Source: Liolophura sinensis (Eukaryota > Mollusca > Polyplacophora > Chitonida > Chitonidae). From it: DNA of 64,000 nucleotides. Below are positions 62,401-64,000 of this stretch, piece by piece. A program made the position numbers and the translations under genes. The stretch covers positions 19,889,385 through 19,953,384 of the forward strand of contig NC_088295.1 in NCBI RefSeq assembly GCF_032854445.1, read 5' to 3'. The notes beneath the pieces were generated by a model that saw only the letters and a list, made by a program, of their open reading frames with translations, was not told where the DNA came from and did not search any database. Every line of letters begins with the position of its first letter. Position 1 is the stretch's first letter.

Positions 62401-64000
62401 ATGACAAAAATTGTAGCAAAGATTGAAATCTTTGCAGGTCATCTTTAATACCTCTTTTTGGGAAATCAGGATTGCTGAATTGACAAATGGATTAATCTTC
62501 CCACCTGAACAAGTCAGTCTCAATCTTTGCATGTCACACATTAAGTGTATTTGTACACAGACACTGAAGCAAGATAGTGTGTTGCGATGGGTTTTTATAC
62601 ACTTTGGTACACTTTGACTTTAGCAGTCATCTTAACATAGTACCTGTTAGTCAACTCACCTGTCTTTATCAAACATGCCAATCATTAGCCTGCATGTTTC
62701 AGAATTGAACTGTGACCAGTTACTGTTGACAAGTGCCCTCTGAAGTTCATCAGCAGAAATCCTTCCAGATCGATCTTGGTCCACTGACTGATGGAAAAGA
62801 ATACAACAAAGGCCAAGTGGATAAAAATTTGTCATTGAAATTGCAAGTCTTAAACTATTACTTTTCTGTTTGTATTATTTGTGTACATATTTTCTGCTTC
62901 TATAAACACACTAGTAAGCCCCCCCGCCCTCCTTTGCCCTTTGCCAGCACTGCCTCATGGGTCACCCAGGGGAGATTATCAGCCAGTTTGTTATTCATCA
63001 AGGGGTTTGTCCAGTAGCTGTGGAGCTTCTTCTCTGGGATCTGCGTGGTTTTTTCTTTCCCTTAACCTAACGATCTTTGAATGGTACTGTACTAGGTTAA
63101 CTGCCCTGACATTTTAGTATGGGACCGCACACATGAACAAGGGTATAAAAGCATCATAAAATATACCACAAAGAATTAATAACACATCTGCCAGGACGCT
63201 ACAACATAGTGTGCTCTACCTAACAATGGGAAGACTACTGGAATGAAAGCATCTACAAAAATAATGATAATTACTGTCTCAACAGATAAACGGATGGCTA
63301 TAGGATTACTTCAGTATCTCAGCCAGTCTTACCTGGAACCAGGACCAGAGTTCAGGGTTTATCCCTGGGGGCGGTCCTGCTGGTGGTGCAGAGTAGGCCG
63401 GGACTGGGGGACGTCCCCCATAGCCCTGCGCTCCATACGGATTCTGCTGAGGGGGAGGGCCATACCCATACTGCTGTTGTGCCCCTCCCCCATACTGCTG
63501 TCCATAGGCCTGTGCTGGGGGCCCACCATAGCCTCTGTTAGTGCCGTATGCTCCTTGTCCATAACCACCCTGCCACATACAGAAAACCAAAATATATTTC
63601 ACTGAAAACACAGAGCTCGAGAAGATTTCATATTAAACGTGCACAATTATACAAAACCTTTAGCTTTTAGACCAAGGTTCTATACTTGTGTAGTCTATGC
63701 CACTTCTGATATTGAACCACTGGTTGTGACATACCATAGAGCTAGTATCAAGCCTAAATATGTGATTTATGGAAAATTGAAATTCAGATGCTGAGACCTG
63801 GGGATGAGGGTCATCATTAGCATCTCAAGACACTCCATGGTCTTTCATTATCTTTCTAAGCAACAGGCTATCATGAACAAGTGCCTCCCTGACAGATGAT
63901 TAAAATTAGTAAAGTTGATGTTTTGGTCAGAGTATGTGGCTACCTGCTCAATTTTTTTAATAAAGTAGCAGACAGCTGGTACCCACCTTCTGATGAATCC
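59484..64000 (-). CDS. PEF1: Peflin (penta-EF-hand protein), 3' part of gene
   Basis: Exons on the minus strand: possibly 64000-63987, then 63569-63333, 62787-62660, 62184-62110, 61669-61595, 61268-61100 and 59519-59484 (TAG). All phases agree, giving 239 visible residues plus the missing N-terminus. The first full exon is the Gly/Tyr/Pro/Gln-rich domain typical of peflin, ending [12 protein letters not shown] (human NVDPEAYSWFQ). Five EF-hands follow: loops [24 protein letters not shown] (made across a splice) and [12 protein letters not shown] look calcium-competent, while the fourth ([12 protein letters not shown]) and fifth ([12 protein letters not shown]) are degenerate, as in the family. 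The C-terminus is [11 protein letters not shown]. Peflin pairs with ALG-2 (PDCD6) and acts as an adaptor in ER-to-Golgi traffic and KLHL12 ubiquitination. The short last exon is 1.6 kb downstream; it was found by its phase-0 acceptor and the expected FxxM ending. Confidence 0.93.
59631..60775. repeat. 24-bp minisatellite in the last peflin intron, two blocks
   Basis: Blocks at 59631-60195 and 60546-60775, same orientation, consensus about TCTTTCTGGATACTGAGGYACATG. The second block is cleaner, for example three consecutive units from about 60700. Because the unit is 24 bases, minus-strand frames stay open (187 codons over 59567-60130) and read as an eight-residue repeat such as YSQRHVPQ or IQKDICLN. 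There are no exon signals linking it to peflin. Confidence 0.85.
61775..61955 (-). mobile_element. Family-B SINE, partial, in a peflin intron
   Basis: TTTATCTATTTGACCGGTGTTTAACCTCTTACTCAAGAATATTTAAC, then AGCTAGCATTATGGTGGGAGGATACCGGGCACAGC and a decayed head with GTCTTGAACTCACAAC (reverse B-box). It lies between exons 61669 and 62110. Confidence 0.75.

Overview
This is animal nuclear DNA. Genes are split into short exons with GT..AG introns that keep phase, and they are separated by AT-rich, repeat-laden DNA. The organism is most likely a lophotrochozoan, probably a mollusc. Reasons are the tRNA-derived SINE tails ending in 'gtgttttacgccgtactcaagaatat' style sequence (seen here in many copies), the scattered GTTATCTCCC decamers, the abundant acatgta-type sequence, and protein-coding genes that resemble vertebrate orthologues at an invertebrate level of divergence. 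The species cannot be named from the sequence.

Five protein-coding genes can be assembled exon by exon; in each one every splice phase agrees. (1) 85-3738, minus: the 5' part of a BRAT1 orthologue (HEAT-repeat ATM/Integrator-associated factor), running off the left edge. (2) 9652-15654, plus: an eight-exon gene for a predicted 1158-residue pseudokinase with a very large acidic C-terminal exon. I do not recognise it as any named family, and it is the best candidate for something undescribed. (3) 16464-19958, minus: a nine-exon gene for a 281-residue uncharacterised protein, with a non-coding first exon near 20.5 kb and two perfect CRE palindromes just upstream; it converges on gene 2. (4) 27616-39101, minus: a complete ten-coding-exon Axin gene (tankyrase motif, RGS, GSK3- and beta-catenin-binding regions, DIX), with its likely promoter near 47.4 kb and an 8-kb first intron. 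(5) 59484-63569 (and probably 63987-64000), minus: the C-terminal part of peflin (PEF1), a penta-EF-hand protein, running off the right edge.

The rest is accessory DNA: a foldback element carrying a nested SINE with target-site duplications (2.3-3.4 kb), a TA microsatellite (6.6 kb), a 44-bp satellite (21.2-22.2 kb), a 361-bp foldback and a TTAA-flanked MITE inside Axin intron 1, two oppositely oriented degenerate minisatellites (51.1-52.6 kb), and a 24-bp minisatellite in the last peflin intron. A cluster of TCF/LEF-type motifs lies at the presumed Axin promoter and 1.4-2.2 kb upstream of it, which would fit Wnt feedback on Axin.

The five genes are a normal metazoan mix and show no operon-like logic. 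Function is inferred from family resemblance recognised by eye; no database search was possible.
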